This document shows positions 1-6,560 of a stretch of DNA of 11,334 bases, in pieces. This DNA is from Ruminococcus sp. UBA1366 (GTDB lineage: Bacteria > Bacillota > Clostridia > Oscillospirales > Ruminococcaceae): contig DBRO01000099.1 in NCBI GenBank assembly GCA_002306005.1, forward strand, positions 9,778 to 21,111, given 5' to 3'. Numbering within the stretch: the stretch's first letter is position 1; each line of letters opens with the position of its first letter. A program made the translations under genes and the position numbers. The notes under the pieces are model-generated. The model had not been told where the DNA came from, made no database searches, and saw nothing but the letters and a program-made list of their open reading frames with translations.

Positions 1-605
1 CGCTTACGGCGGGTACGAATATCAAGGTTGGCGCGCAGAACTGCCATTTTGAACAGAGCGGCGCTTTTACGGGAGAGATTTCCGCGCAGATGCTGACGGA
101 GATGGGTGTGGAATATGTGATTATCGGACACTCCGAGCGCCGGCAGTATTTTGGCGAAACAGACGTAACGGTGAACAAGCGCACGACGGCTGCACTGAAC
201 GCGGGACTGAAAGTGATTCTTTGCGTGGGCGAACTGCTGGAAGAACGCGAGCAGGGAATTACGGAGGAAATCGTCGGCTTGCAGACGAAAATTGCACTGC
301 TGGGACTTTCCGCAGAGCAGGTGAAGAACGTGATTATCGCATACGAGCCGGTATGGGCAATTGGAACGGGCAAAACGGCGACTTCACAGCAGGCGAATGA
401 GGTTTGTGCGTACATTCGCGGGGTTGTGGCGAAGCTGTATGGCACGGAGATTGCAGACGGCATGACGATTCAATACGGCGGTTCGATGAATCCCAAGAAC
501 GCGGCGGAGCTGCTTGCACAGCCGGACGTGGACGGCGGACTCATTGGCGGTGCATCGCTTAAGGCGGCGGATTTCTCGGTGCTGCTGGACGCGGCTTCCG
601 TTTAA
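1..605 (+). CDS. tpiA: Triosephosphate isomerase, 3' part (5' end outside window)
   Basis: This enzyme interconverts dihydroxyacetone phosphate and glyceraldehyde 3-phosphate in cytosolic glycolysis and gluconeogenesis. The reading frame is open from base 3, giving 200 codons before TAA at 603-605. Bacterial TpiA is about 250 residues, so roughly the first 50 are missing, including the N-terminal NWKM region with the catalytic lysine. Visible family signatures are VGAQNCHFE, the catalytic histidine in GHSERR (His codon 129-131), the catalytic glutamate in AYEPVWAIGTGKTAT (Glu codon 345-347) followed by the mobile phosphate-gripping loop 6, and the phosphate-binding YGGSMNPKNAAELL and DGGLIGGASLKA segments near the C terminus. 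gpmI follows after a short gap, so the two are very likely cotranscribed, as is usual in clostridial gap-pgk-tpiA-gpmI clusters. No key residue in the visible part is altered. Confidence 0.97.
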   Translation, partial: LTAGTNIKVGAQNCHFEQSGAFTGEISAQMLTEMGVEYVIIGHSERRQYFGETDVTVNKRTTAALNAGLKVILCVGELLEEREQGITEEIVGLQTKIALLGLSAEQVKNVIIAYEPVWAIGTGKTATSQQANEVCAYIRGVVAKLYGTEIADGMTIQYGGSMNPKNAAELLAQPDVDGGLIGGASLKAADFSVLLDAASV

Positions 606-610
606 CCGCA

Positions 611-619
611 GGGAAAGGA
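611..619 (+). promoter_or_regulatory. Ribosome-binding site that fixes the gpmI start
   Basis: The purine-rich GGGAAAGGA ends 9 nt before the ATG at 629. An in-frame TTG at 623 lies only 3 nt after it, too close for normal initiation, so ATG 629 is the better start. Confidence 0.7.
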
Positions 620-628
620 TGATTGAAT

Positions 629-2203
629 ATGGCAAGAAAACCAGTTGTTTTGGTGGTTATGGACGGTGTGGGATTTAGTTCCTCCGGCATTGGCGACGCG
701 GTTTCCGCGGCGAACACGCCGGTGTTGGACAAGCTTTTAAAGGAATATCCGCACACCCGCCTGAAAGCACATGGCGCGGCGGTGGGACTTCCCAGTGATG
801 ATGATATGGGCAACAGCGAGGTGGGACACAATGCTTTGGGCTGCGGACAGATTTATTCGCAGGGGGCAAAGCTGGTGAATGAATCCATTGAGAGCGGCAA
901 GTTGTTTGAATCCGGCACATGGAAGCAGCTTGTTGGCAAAGTGCTGGATAACAGTTCCACACTGCATTTTATCGGGTTGTTTTCCGATGGAAACGTGCAC
1001 TCGAATATTTCGCACTTAAAGAAAATGATTGCCCACGCGAAGAACGAGGGCGTAAAGAAAATTCGCGTACATGCGCTGCTGGATGGCCGCGATGTGCCGA
1101 GTGATTCCGCACTGATTTATGTGAAGGACTTTGAGGACTTTATTGCATCCATCAGCGACGGCGATTTTGATGCGCGGATTGCTTCCGGCGGCGGCCGCAT
1201 GAAGATTACCATGGACCGCTATCAGGCGGAATGGCCGATGGTGGAGCAGGGCTGGAATGTTCATGTGCACGGCAAGGGACGGCAGTTTGCTTCCGTAACC
1301 GAGGCGGTGGAAACCCTACGCGCGGAAACGGGTTTGGGCGACCAAGACCTGCCGGCGTTTGTGATTGCTGAAAACGGCGAACCTGTGGGAAAAATTCAGG
1401 ACGGCGACAGCGTGATTTTCTATAATTTCCGCGGCGACCGGGCGATTGAGATTTCCATGGCGTTTGATGATAAGGAGTTTTCGTACTTTGACCGCGGCGT
1501 GGTGCCGGATGTCATGTACGCCGGTATGCTGCAATATGACGGCGACTTGAAACTTCCGAAGAATTATTTGGTGAATCCGCCGGAGATTACGAACACGCTT
1601 TCCGAGCTTTTGATTGCGCACGGGTTGCGGCAGTATGCGGTTTCTGAAACACAGAAATACGGCCATGTGACGTATTTTTGGAACGGCAACAAGTCCGGAA
1701 AGTTTAGTGAGAAGCTGGAAACCTTCAAGGAGATTCCCTCCGACACGGTGACGTTTGATCAGCGGCCTTGGATGAAATCCGCAGAGATTGCCGATGATGT
1801 GATTGCGGCGGTGGAGTCCGGCAAGTACGATTTTATCCGGTGCAATTTCCCGAACGGCGATATGGTGGGACACACCGGCAGTTGGGATTCCACGATTATT
1901 GCGGTGGAGAGCGTGGATTTGGGGCTGGCGCGTTTGCTGAAAGCCTGCGTAAAGCACGATTTTACGCTGCTTGTAACTGCCGATCACGGCAACGCGGACG
2001 AGATGCTTGAAAAGAACAAAAAGGGTGTGATTTCAGTCCGCACAGCGCACTCGCTAAACAAGGTGCCGTTTATTATTTACGACTCGGAAACACGGTACGA
2101 AATCAAGGACGGCGAATATGGTTTGGCAAACGTTGCGCCGACTGTGGCGCGGCTATTCGGCTTAACACCGCCCGATTGCTGGGAACCTGCAATGATTGAT
2201 TAG
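629..2203 (+). CDS. gpmI: 2,3-bisphosphoglycerate-independent phosphoglycerate mutase
   Basis: This cytosolic, manganese-dependent enzyme interconverts 3- and 2-phosphoglycerate in glycolysis. The 524-residue product belongs to the alkaline phosphatase superfamily. The expected metal and catalytic residues are present: Asp12 in VVMDGVG, the phosphoserine nucleophile Ser63 in GNSEVGHNALG, Asp411 and His415 in GDMVGHTG, Asp452 and His453 in TADHGNADEM, and His474 in RTAHSLNK. Substrate-binding motifs LLDGRDVP (about 151-158) and FRGDR (267-271) are also intact. Compared with the well-studied Geobacillus enzyme (511 residues; ligands Asp12, Ser62, Asp403, His407, Asp444, His445, His462), there are about 7 extra residues between Ser63 and Asp411 and 4 more between His453 and His474. 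This resembles a slightly longer subgroup of the family and does not suggest a defect. It sits 23 bp after tpiA and ends just before a strong terminator. Confidence 0.96.
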   Translation: MARKPVVLVVMDGVGFSSSGIGDAVSAANTPVLDKLLKEYPHTRLKAHGAAVGLPSDDDMGNSEVGHNALGCGQIYSQGAKLVNESIESGKLFESGTWKQLVGKVLDNSSTLHFIGLFSDGNVHSNISHLKKMIAHAKNEGVKKIRVHALLDGRDVPSDSALIYVKDFEDFIASISDGDFDARIASGGGRMKITMDRYQAEWPMVEQGWNVHVHGKGRQFASVTEAVETLRAETGLGDQDLPAFVIAENGEPVGKIQDGDSVIFYNFRGDRAIEISMAFDDKEFSYFDRGVVPDVMYAGMLQYDGDLKLPKNYLVNPPEITNTLSELLIAHGLRQYAVSETQKYGHVTYFWNGNKSGKFSEKLETFKEIPSDTVTFDQRPWMKSAEIADDVIAAVESGKYDFIRCNFPNGDMVGHTGSWDSTIIAVESVDLGLARLLKACVKHDFTLLVTADHGNADEMLEKNKKGVISVRTAHSLNKVPFIIYDSETRYEIKDGEYGLANVAPTVARLFGLTPPDCWEPAMID

Positions 2204-2211
2204 TTTTTACA

Positions 2212-2246
2212 AAAAGCCTCCGGAAAGTGCTTTTCCGGAGGCTTTT
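2212..2246. terminator. Bidirectional intrinsic terminator between convergent genes
   Basis: A perfect 15-bp stem (2212-2226 with 2232-2246) encloses a 5-nt loop. The outer A/T pairs provide a U-tract in either direction. It starts 8 bp after the gpmI stop and ends directly beside the stop codon of the opposing methyltransferase gene, so one hairpin serves both transcripts. Confidence 0.93.
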
Positions 2247-2247
2247 G

Positions 2248-3369
2248 TTATTTGAAATACATATAGAGCTGGCATTTGATCATGCCGTTATACAGCTTGC
2301 GGCGCTTATCGGCTTTTCTGCCAAAGAACTTTTCAAATTCCTCATGCGGGGAGATGATCACGCAGGGGTTTGCTGCACTGGGGTGCAGTTGTTCGCCTAA
2401 TTTTTTGTACAGTTCCTCTGCTTGCTTGGTTTCCAGCATGCGCTCGCCGTAGGGGGGATTGCAAATGGTCACGGCGTTTTCCGGCGGGGTGAATTTTGCG
2501 ACATCACTGCGGGAAACGCTAATTCGTGATGCAACACCGGCTTTTGCAGCGTTTTCATTTGTAAGCAGAACCGATTCTGGATCAAGATCTGAGCCGATGG
2601 CGCGGAAGCTGGAATGCTTTTCAATTTCCGCAAGAGCTTGATTCCGCTCTTCAGTCCAGATTTCCTCCGGTACGAGGGGCCAGCTTTGGGCAGCGAATTT
2701 TCGGCGGATCCCCGGTGCGATATGGCAGGCTTTAAACGCGGATTCAATCAGCAGGGTACCGGAACCGCACATTGGGTCGCAGACAAGGCTGTCCGGTTTG
2801 ATGCGGGCGAGGTCGGCAATACCGGCTGCTAGGGTTTCCTTGATGGGGGCGGCGTTGGATTTTCTGCGATAGCCGCGCTTATGCAGACCCACGCCGGTGG
2901 TATCCAGATAAATGCGGGCAATGTTCCGGTGCAGGGCGAACTGAATCTGGTACAGCGTACCGGTTTCCTCAAAATAGGTGATGTTATATTTGGATTTCAG
3001 GCGTTCCACAACGGCTTTTTTGATGATGGATTGGCAAGCGGGGATACTTTCCAGCTTGGACTTGAGAGAGTGCCCTTTGACGGGAAACACATCCGTAATG
3101 CCAATATAATTCTCCCACGGCACAGCAAACACGCCTTGAAACAATGCTTCAAAGCTTTCCGCGCGAAAACTGGTCAGCTCGATAAAAACGCGCTCTGCTG
3201 TAGCCAGGCACAGGTTTGCGCGTGCAAGTACGGAAACATTGCCGTCAAAGCTGACTTTGCCATCGGTAACGGTAATATTTTCACCGCCAATGTGTTTAAT
3301 TTCGTAGTTCAAAATGCTTTCCAGCCCGAACAGGCAAGGACAAGCAAGCCGTAATTTGGATCCTGCCAA
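2248..3369 (-). CDS. ypsC: THUMP-domain class I SAM-dependent 23S rRNA (guanine-N2) methyltransferase, YpsC family
   Basis: The family methylates guanine N2 in 23S rRNA. It corresponds to the N-terminal RlmL half of the E. coli enzyme (G2445), a role inferred here from homology. The 373-residue product has an N-terminal CPCLFGLESILNYEI segment, a THUMP-like RNA-binding region at about residues 40-155, and the linker GTGVGLHKRGYR ending in PIKETLAAG. The Rossmann methyltransferase domain follows, with SAM motif DPMCGSGT at 198-205 and catalytic NPPYGER at 304-310. The frame stays open upstream to an ATG at 3435, but that start would overlap the preceding gene. A TTG at 3369 has GAGG 10 nt upstream and gives the N terminus expected for the family (B. 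subtilis YpsC has about 385 residues), so I chose TTG. The gene lies 22 bp after the small membrane protein gene and is likely cotranscribed with it. Confidence 0.9.
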   Translation of the reverse strand: MAGSKLRLACPCLFGLESILNYEIKHIGGENITVTDGKVSFDGNVSVLARANLCLATAERVFIELTSFRAESFEALFQGVFAVPWENYIGITDVFPVKGHSLKSKLESIPACQSIIKKAVVERLKSKYNITYFEETGTLYQIQFALHRNIARIYLDTTGVGLHKRGYRRKSNAAPIKETLAAGIADLARIKPDSLVCDPMCGSGTLLIESAFKACHIAPGIRRKFAAQSWPLVPEEIWTEERNQALAEIEKHSSFRAIGSDLDPESVLLTNENAAKAGVASRISVSRSDVAKFTPPENAVTICNPPYGERMLETKQAEELYKKLGEQLHPSAANPCVIISPHEEFEKFFGRKADKRRKLYNGMIKCQLYMYFK

Positions 3370-3379
3370 TGTGATAATA

Positions 3380-3383
3380 CCTC
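3380..3383 (-). promoter_or_regulatory. Ribosome-binding site supporting a TTG start for the rRNA methyltransferase
   Basis: GAGG on the minus strand lies 10 nt upstream of the TTG at 3369, inside the 22-bp gap after the preceding stop codon. The alternative ATG at 3435 lies inside the upstream gene. Confidence 0.5.
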
Positions 3384-3391
3384 GGTTTCTT

Positions 3392-3691
3392 CTATTGATT
3401 TTCAAATAGAATCGTATAGGATTGTGGCTGTTCATCGTACCGGATCACATTCGCCTGACGGATATACGCAGCAGACGTTTCTTCTTTTGCGTTTTTCTCG
3501 CTTTCGCGGTTGCTGCGGTGGACGATGGCAAACAAAAGCACGCCCATGAGCAAAAGCATAAAAATGGTTTCGCCCACGACAAAGTAAAACACCTTGCGGT
3601 TTTGCGGCAAAAGGCAGCATTCCAGTAAGGAAGGCTTCTTCTTTTGTTGTTGTTCCGGTTGTTTACTGTTTTCAGGTTTCGTGTTATCCAT
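3392..3691 (-). CDS. Small single-pass membrane protein of unknown function
   Basis: I do not recognise this 99-residue protein. It has a polar N terminus rich in Lys, Gln and Pro (about 1-20), a short CC-containing segment (about 21-30), one hydrophobic helix at about 34-58, and a charged C-terminal tail of about 40 residues. There is no cleavable-looking signal peptide. Positive charges on both sides of the helix make topology uncertain, though the KKK cluster before the helix mildly favours a cytoplasmic N terminus. Support for a real gene comes from the ATG preceded by GGGGA about 7 nt upstream, an extended -10 promoter 43 bp before it, and tight spacing to the methyltransferase gene. The second and third codon-start ORFs in other frames here look like shadows. 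A role in translation or the envelope cannot be argued from sequence alone. Confidence 0.75.
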   Translation of the reverse strand: MDNTKPENSKQPEQQQKKKPSLLECCLLPQNRKVFYFVVGETIFMLLLMGVLLFAIVHRSNRESEKNAKEETSAAYIRQANVIRYDEQPQSYTILFENQ

Positions 3692-3733
3692 ATAAAATCC
3701 CCAATCCCATATGTGTTCACACTATTTTTTATA

Positions 3734-3742
3734 AGTATAGCA
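3734..3742 (-). promoter_or_regulatory. Extended -10 promoter for the membrane protein-ypsC pair
   Basis: The minus strand reads TGCTATACT, an extended -10 (TGN plus TATACT, 5 of 6 matches). No good -35 is visible 16-18 bp upstream, which is acceptable for this promoter type. It lies 43 bp before the ATG at 3691. Confidence 0.6.
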
Positions 3743-3793
3743 CAAAAATATGAACCAGTAATGAACGTTGCTGCGGTATCTGAAAAACTACAA

Positions 3794-3831
3794 AAAGTGT
3801 CGTCCATCAGAAGTTGGGTGGACGACACTTT
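3794..3831 (-). terminator. Intrinsic terminator of the nitroreductase gene
   Basis: A perfect 13-bp stem (3794-3806 with 3819-3831) encloses a 12-nt loop. On the minus strand it runs into TTTTTG and, slightly later, a second T-run. It lies 19 bp after the nitroreductase stop codon. Confidence 0.9.
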
Positions 3832-3850
3832 CATTTTTACGAAACATAAA

Positions 3851-4447
3851 CTAACGGTAAATGAAAATTCTTTCTTCCAGCGGGGCAAATTCCTTTGCAC
3901 CGGGCTGTGCGGCGGGTTTTCCCACAGGCATTTGGGCAATAAGCTTCCAGCTTTCCGGAAGGTTCCATTCATTTTTCACGGCGGGTTCTACGAGTTCGCC
4001 GTAATGCTGCAGGGAGGCGCCAAGTCCGGCTTCTTCCAGTGCAGTCCATGCGGCAAGCTGGTGCATGGCGCTGGTGTGCTGCGCCCAGACAGGGAAGTTC
4101 GCAGCATAGAGCGGGAAGTTCTGCATTAAGTGATCGACAATTGCCTGATCCTCAAAGAAGAGCAGTGTCGCATAGCCGGACTGGAATGCGCCGTGGATCT
4201 TTTCGCTGCTTTTTGCGAAGGCATCATCATCTGTGACCTTGCGGATTTCCGTAAGAACCATGTCCCAGAATTTTTTATGCGCGGACTGAAACAAAACCAC
4301 GATTCTTGTGGTTTGCGAATTGAATGCGGAGGGGGTGTGCTTCACCACGCGGCGGACGATTTCTTGAATTTCTTCTTCGCTCACGGGCTGCTCTGCGGTA
4401 AAGCCGTAATAACTGCGGCGATTTTCAAGGGCTTCCAAAAACGACAT
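3851..4447 (-). CDS. Nitroreductase family protein, Frm2/CinD-like
   Basis: This is probably an FMN-dependent cytosolic oxidoreductase that reduces nitroaromatics or quinone-like compounds. Family members include yeast Frm2/Hbn1 and the lactococcal copper-induced CinD. The 198-residue length is typical. Diagnostic stretches are RRSYYGF (10-16), the FMN-site KHTPSAFNSQTTR (36-48), LLFFEDQAIV (95-104), FPLYAANFPVWAQH (111-124), GLGASLQHYG (141-150) and KLIAQMPVGKP (168-178). Together these separate it from classic NfsB/NfsA enzymes. The start ATG has GGAGG 7-8 nt upstream. The gene stands alone, with its own promoter, operator-like palindrome and terminator, so it is most likely a stress-inducible single-gene unit. 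The physiological substrate is not evident. The subfamily call is by recognition of conserved motifs and is fairly secure. Confidence 0.92.
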   Translation of the reverse strand: MSFLEALENRRSYYGFTAEQPVSEEEIQEIVRRVVKHTPSAFNSQTTRIVVLFQSAHKKFWDMVLTEIRKVTDDDAFAKSSEKIHGAFQSGYATLLFFEDQAIVDHLMQNFPLYAANFPVWAQHTSAMHQLAAWTALEEAGLGASLQHYGELVEPAVKNEWNLPESWKLIAQMPVGKPAAQPGAKEFAPLEERIFIYR

Positions 4448-4463
4448 AGAGATTCCTCCATTT

Positions 4464-4480
4464 CATACTAATATAGTATG
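4464..4480 (-). promoter_or_regulatory. Palindromic operator candidate at the nitroreductase start site
   Basis: CATACTA-ATA-TAGTATG is a perfect 7-bp inverted repeat with a 3-bp centre. It begins next to the -10 element and covers the predicted transcription start, where a bound repressor would block initiation. TACT/AGTA half-sites recall those of HxlR/DUF24 redox regulators such as YodB, which controls a nitroreductase in B. subtilis. The regulator assignment is only a guess. Confidence 0.6.
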
Positions 4481-4481
4481 T

Positions 4482-4490
4482 ATTATATCA
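4482..4490 (-). promoter_or_regulatory. Extended -10 promoter of the nitroreductase gene
   Basis: The minus strand reads TGATATAAT, a perfect extended -10. No convincing -35 is present 16-18 bp upstream. The start of transcription should fall near 4475, inside the adjacent palindrome. Confidence 0.75.
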
Positions 4491-4547
4491 GACAAACATG
4501 AGCGTTTCTTACGAAAAATATGAATGTTTTTACAAAATGCAACAAAA

Positions 4548-4579
4548 ACAAAGCTCCCCGCCGGAGCGGGAAGCTTTGT
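4548..4579 (-). terminator. Intrinsic terminator of the sugar ABC transporter operon
   Basis: The stem is 8 bp (4548-4555 with 4572-4579), one C/A mismatch, then 5 bp (4557-4561 with 4566-4570) around a CGGA loop. On the minus strand it continues into a T-rich run. It lies 12 bp after the stop codon of the last permease gene. Confidence 0.9.
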
Positions 4580-4591
4580 GAAAGTTTTGTA

Positions 4592-5485
4592 TTAACCCTT
4601 GACGCTGCCGAGCGCAATACCGCGGATGATGAACTTCGAAAGTGCAAGATAAACCACGATAACAGGTGCGATGGCAATTAAGATATACATACCGTTCCGT
4701 CCGAGGTCAATCTGGTCGGGGCTGGCGGTACGCATATAGAGAAGGATAACCGGAACAGTCATCTTTTCCTTATCGTTCAAAATCAACAGCGGGAGGAAGT
4801 AGTTATTCCAGCTGGACACGAACGTAAAGATTGCCTGTACGGCGAGGGCGGGTTTCATAATTGGGAGGATAATGCGATTAAACGTACGGAATTCGTTGGA
4901 GCCGTCAATTCTTGCTGCCTCAACGATATCGAGGGGCAGTGCACTGGTCATGTACTGTTTCATGAAGAAGTAGATTGCGGGCGCCGCGATGGACGGCACA
5001 ATCAGAGGTACATAGGTGTTGATTAAGTCAAGGTCAATCATAAACCGGTAGAAACCGATGATAGACGCTTGCGTAGGTACCAGCATGACTATGATGATGA
5101 AGTAGTGAATAGCTTTTTTCAGTTTGAATTCGTACACATGGATGGCATATGCTGTAAGCGCAGAGAAGTAAATTGACAAAATCGCCGTTAAACCGGAAAC
5201 GATTAAGCTGTTTTTCAACGCTTGCAAAACATTACCGAACGAAACATAGGTTTTCTGGCTGAAAACCATTTTAAGGTTCTTTAAGGCATAATCACCGGGC
5301 ACCCAAGACATACCACGCTGGATTTGTGAATTAGAGCGCGTGGCATCCATAATTAGAAAGTAAAATGGAATGATGGACATTACGACCAATATAGCAAGCA
5401 CCAGATAGGCAATCACGCGGCGGATTGTTAATATGACTTTATCACTTGTTTTTTCTTCTCCAGCCAAACCAACTACACGACTCAT
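4592..5485 (-). CDS. Carbohydrate ABC transporter permease, MalG/AraQ-type (CUT1)
   Basis: This is one of two inner-membrane subunits forming the channel of a sugar importer. The 297-residue protein has about six membrane helices, near residues 23-46, 93-115, 126-148, 158-176, 210-232 and 266-287. The cytoplasmic EAA loop, which docks on the ATPase, reads EAARIDGSNEFRTFNRI (189-205). The ending GIALGSVKG matches the G(L/I)..G.VKG terminus typical of MalG-type partners. The hydrophobic helix after a charged 20-residue N terminus is also typical. The ATG overlaps the stop of the upstream permease gene (ATGA, 4 bp), a sign of translational coupling. The sugar is not predictable from the permease. 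It is the last gene of the operon. Confidence 0.94.
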   Translation of the reverse strand: MSRVVGLAGEEKTSDKVILTIRRVIAYLVLAILVVMSIIPFYFLIMDATRSNSQIQRGMSWVPGDYALKNLKMVFSQKTYVSFGNVLQALKNSLIVSGLTAILSIYFSALTAYAIHVYEFKLKKAIHYFIIIVMLVPTQASIIGFYRFMIDLDLINTYVPLIVPSIAAPAIYFFMKQYMTSALPLDIVEAARIDGSNEFRTFNRIILPIMKPALAVQAIFTFVSSWNNYFLPLLILNDKEKMTVPVILLYMRTASPDQIDLGRNGMYILIAIAPVIVVYLALSKFIIRGIALGSVKG

Positions 5486-6447
5486 ATTCCGGCACCTCTT
5501 TTCTTCTCTTTTACTTTATGCTCACGGGTTCCTGTTAGGAAGAACACGATGACGCTGAGCAAAGCGGAGGCTAGGAACACAATTACGCACATTGCGCTGG
5601 CAAGTCCAATGTCGCCGTCACGCCTTGCGGAAATTTCCATCATGAGCGTTTTCATGGAGTTCATGGGGTTACCGTTATTCTTAGAAAGAATTGCAGGCAC
5701 GTCGTACATTTGCAGTCCGCCAATCAGCGAAGTAATCAGAACGAACAGCATAATCGGACGAATCAGCGGAATGGTAATTTTCCAGAACGTCTGGCGCGAA
5801 TTTGCACCGTCGATTTGTGCGGATTCATACAAAGAGGTATCCACACCCATAATTGCCGCCATGAGGAGAATGGTTGTGTTTCCGTACCACATAAGGAAGT
5901 TGATGAGTGCTGTTACCCCCCATGAACCGGCGGGGGAATTGAGTACTTCGACAGGTTTATGTGTCCAGTCCAGAATGATGTAGTAGATGGTTCCGTACTG
6001 CTCAAAGAAACCTGCAAACAGCATTGCGAATGCGGAAGCCATGATAACGTTGGGAAGATAGATTACGGATTTAAAAAAGCCCTGAAATCTAATCTTTAAG
6101 CGCAAATCTGTAAACCATGATGCAAGGAACAGGGAAATGACAATCTGCGGCACAAAGCCGAGCAGCCACATGGCGAATGTATTTTTGAATGCACGCAGCA
6201 AAGGCACTTCATTTCCGTTGCTTTCCGTAAATGCACGGACGTAGTTTTCCACACCGTTATAGGTAACGGTGACAGTCTGCGTCATCGAAATGGTCGCAGT
6301 GTCATTCACATAGTTCATAAAGCTGTTGTAGAACGTTAAGAACAACGGATACAACGAGAATACCACATAAACAACAAAGAAAGGCAACAGGAAAATATAG
6401 CCCCACTTGGCATAGCTAACAGACTTATGTTTTCTTTGATATGACAT
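5482..6447 (-). CDS. Carbohydrate ABC transporter permease, MalF/LacF/UgpA-type (CUT1)
   Basis: This is the second channel subunit of the same importer. The 321-residue protein has a short basic N terminus (YQRKHKS), a first helix at about 15-40, a periplasm-side loop of about 50 residues, and further helices near 90-110, 125-148, 177-200, 229-247 and 283-306. The EAA loop ESAQIDGANSRQTFWKI spans 208-224. The C terminus is strongly basic (REHKVKEKKRG). The ATG has GAGGTGA about 5 nt upstream. A 113-bp gap holding a stem-loop separates it from the binding-protein gene, whereas it overlaps the downstream permease gene by 4 bp. The permease pair should therefore be made in equal amounts, and the binding protein possibly in excess. 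Confidence 0.94.
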   Translation of the reverse strand: MSYQRKHKSVSYAKWGYIFLLPFFVVYVVFSLYPLFLTFYNSFMNYVNDTATISMTQTVTVTYNGVENYVRAFTESNGNEVPLLRAFKNTFAMWLLGFVPQIVISLFLASWFTDLRLKIRFQGFFKSVIYLPNVIMASAFAMLFAGFFEQYGTIYYIILDWTHKPVEVLNSPAGSWGVTALINFLMWYGNTTILLMAAIMGVDTSLYESAQIDGANSRQTFWKITIPLIRPIMLFVLITSLIGGLQMYDVPAILSKNNGNPMNSMKTLMMEISARRDGDIGLASAMCVIVFLASALLSVIVFFLTGTREHKVKEKKRGAGI

Positions 6448-6502
6448 ATTTTCACCTCAATTAACGACAAACGCTGTTAAACCCTTTCATAAATTTTTCG
6501 AT

Positions 6503-6543
6503 AAAAAAGGCGAAGCGGGAAAGCCCCGCCCCGCACCTTTTTT
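6503..6543 (-). terminator. Intra-operon stem-loop, probable partial terminator or RNA-stabilising hairpin
   Basis: On the minus strand an outer AAAAAAGG/CCTTTTTT stem (6536-6543 with 6503-6510) encloses a GC-rich GCGGG/CCCGC inner stem (6515-6519 with either 6525-6529 or 6530-6534, because CCCGC is duplicated). The 3' arm ends in six Ts. It lies 17 bp after the binding-protein stop and 55 bp before the MalF-type permease. Such hairpins commonly let most transcripts stop, or protect the upstream message, so that binding protein exceeds permeases. Confidence 0.7.
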
Positions 6544-6560
6544 TCAGGGATAGATTAATT

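Noticed and set aside
1316..1987. 223-codon open frame on the minus strand inside gpmI
   Set aside because: It is antisense to a well-conserved iPGM frame, has an unusual composition rich in His, Arg and Ile, and lacks a ribosome-binding site. It is a codon-bias shadow.
2881..3354. 157-codon open frame on the plus strand inside the methyltransferase gene
   Set aside because: It is fully antisense to conserved THUMP-methyltransferase sequence and has no promoter, ribosome-binding site or family resemblance.
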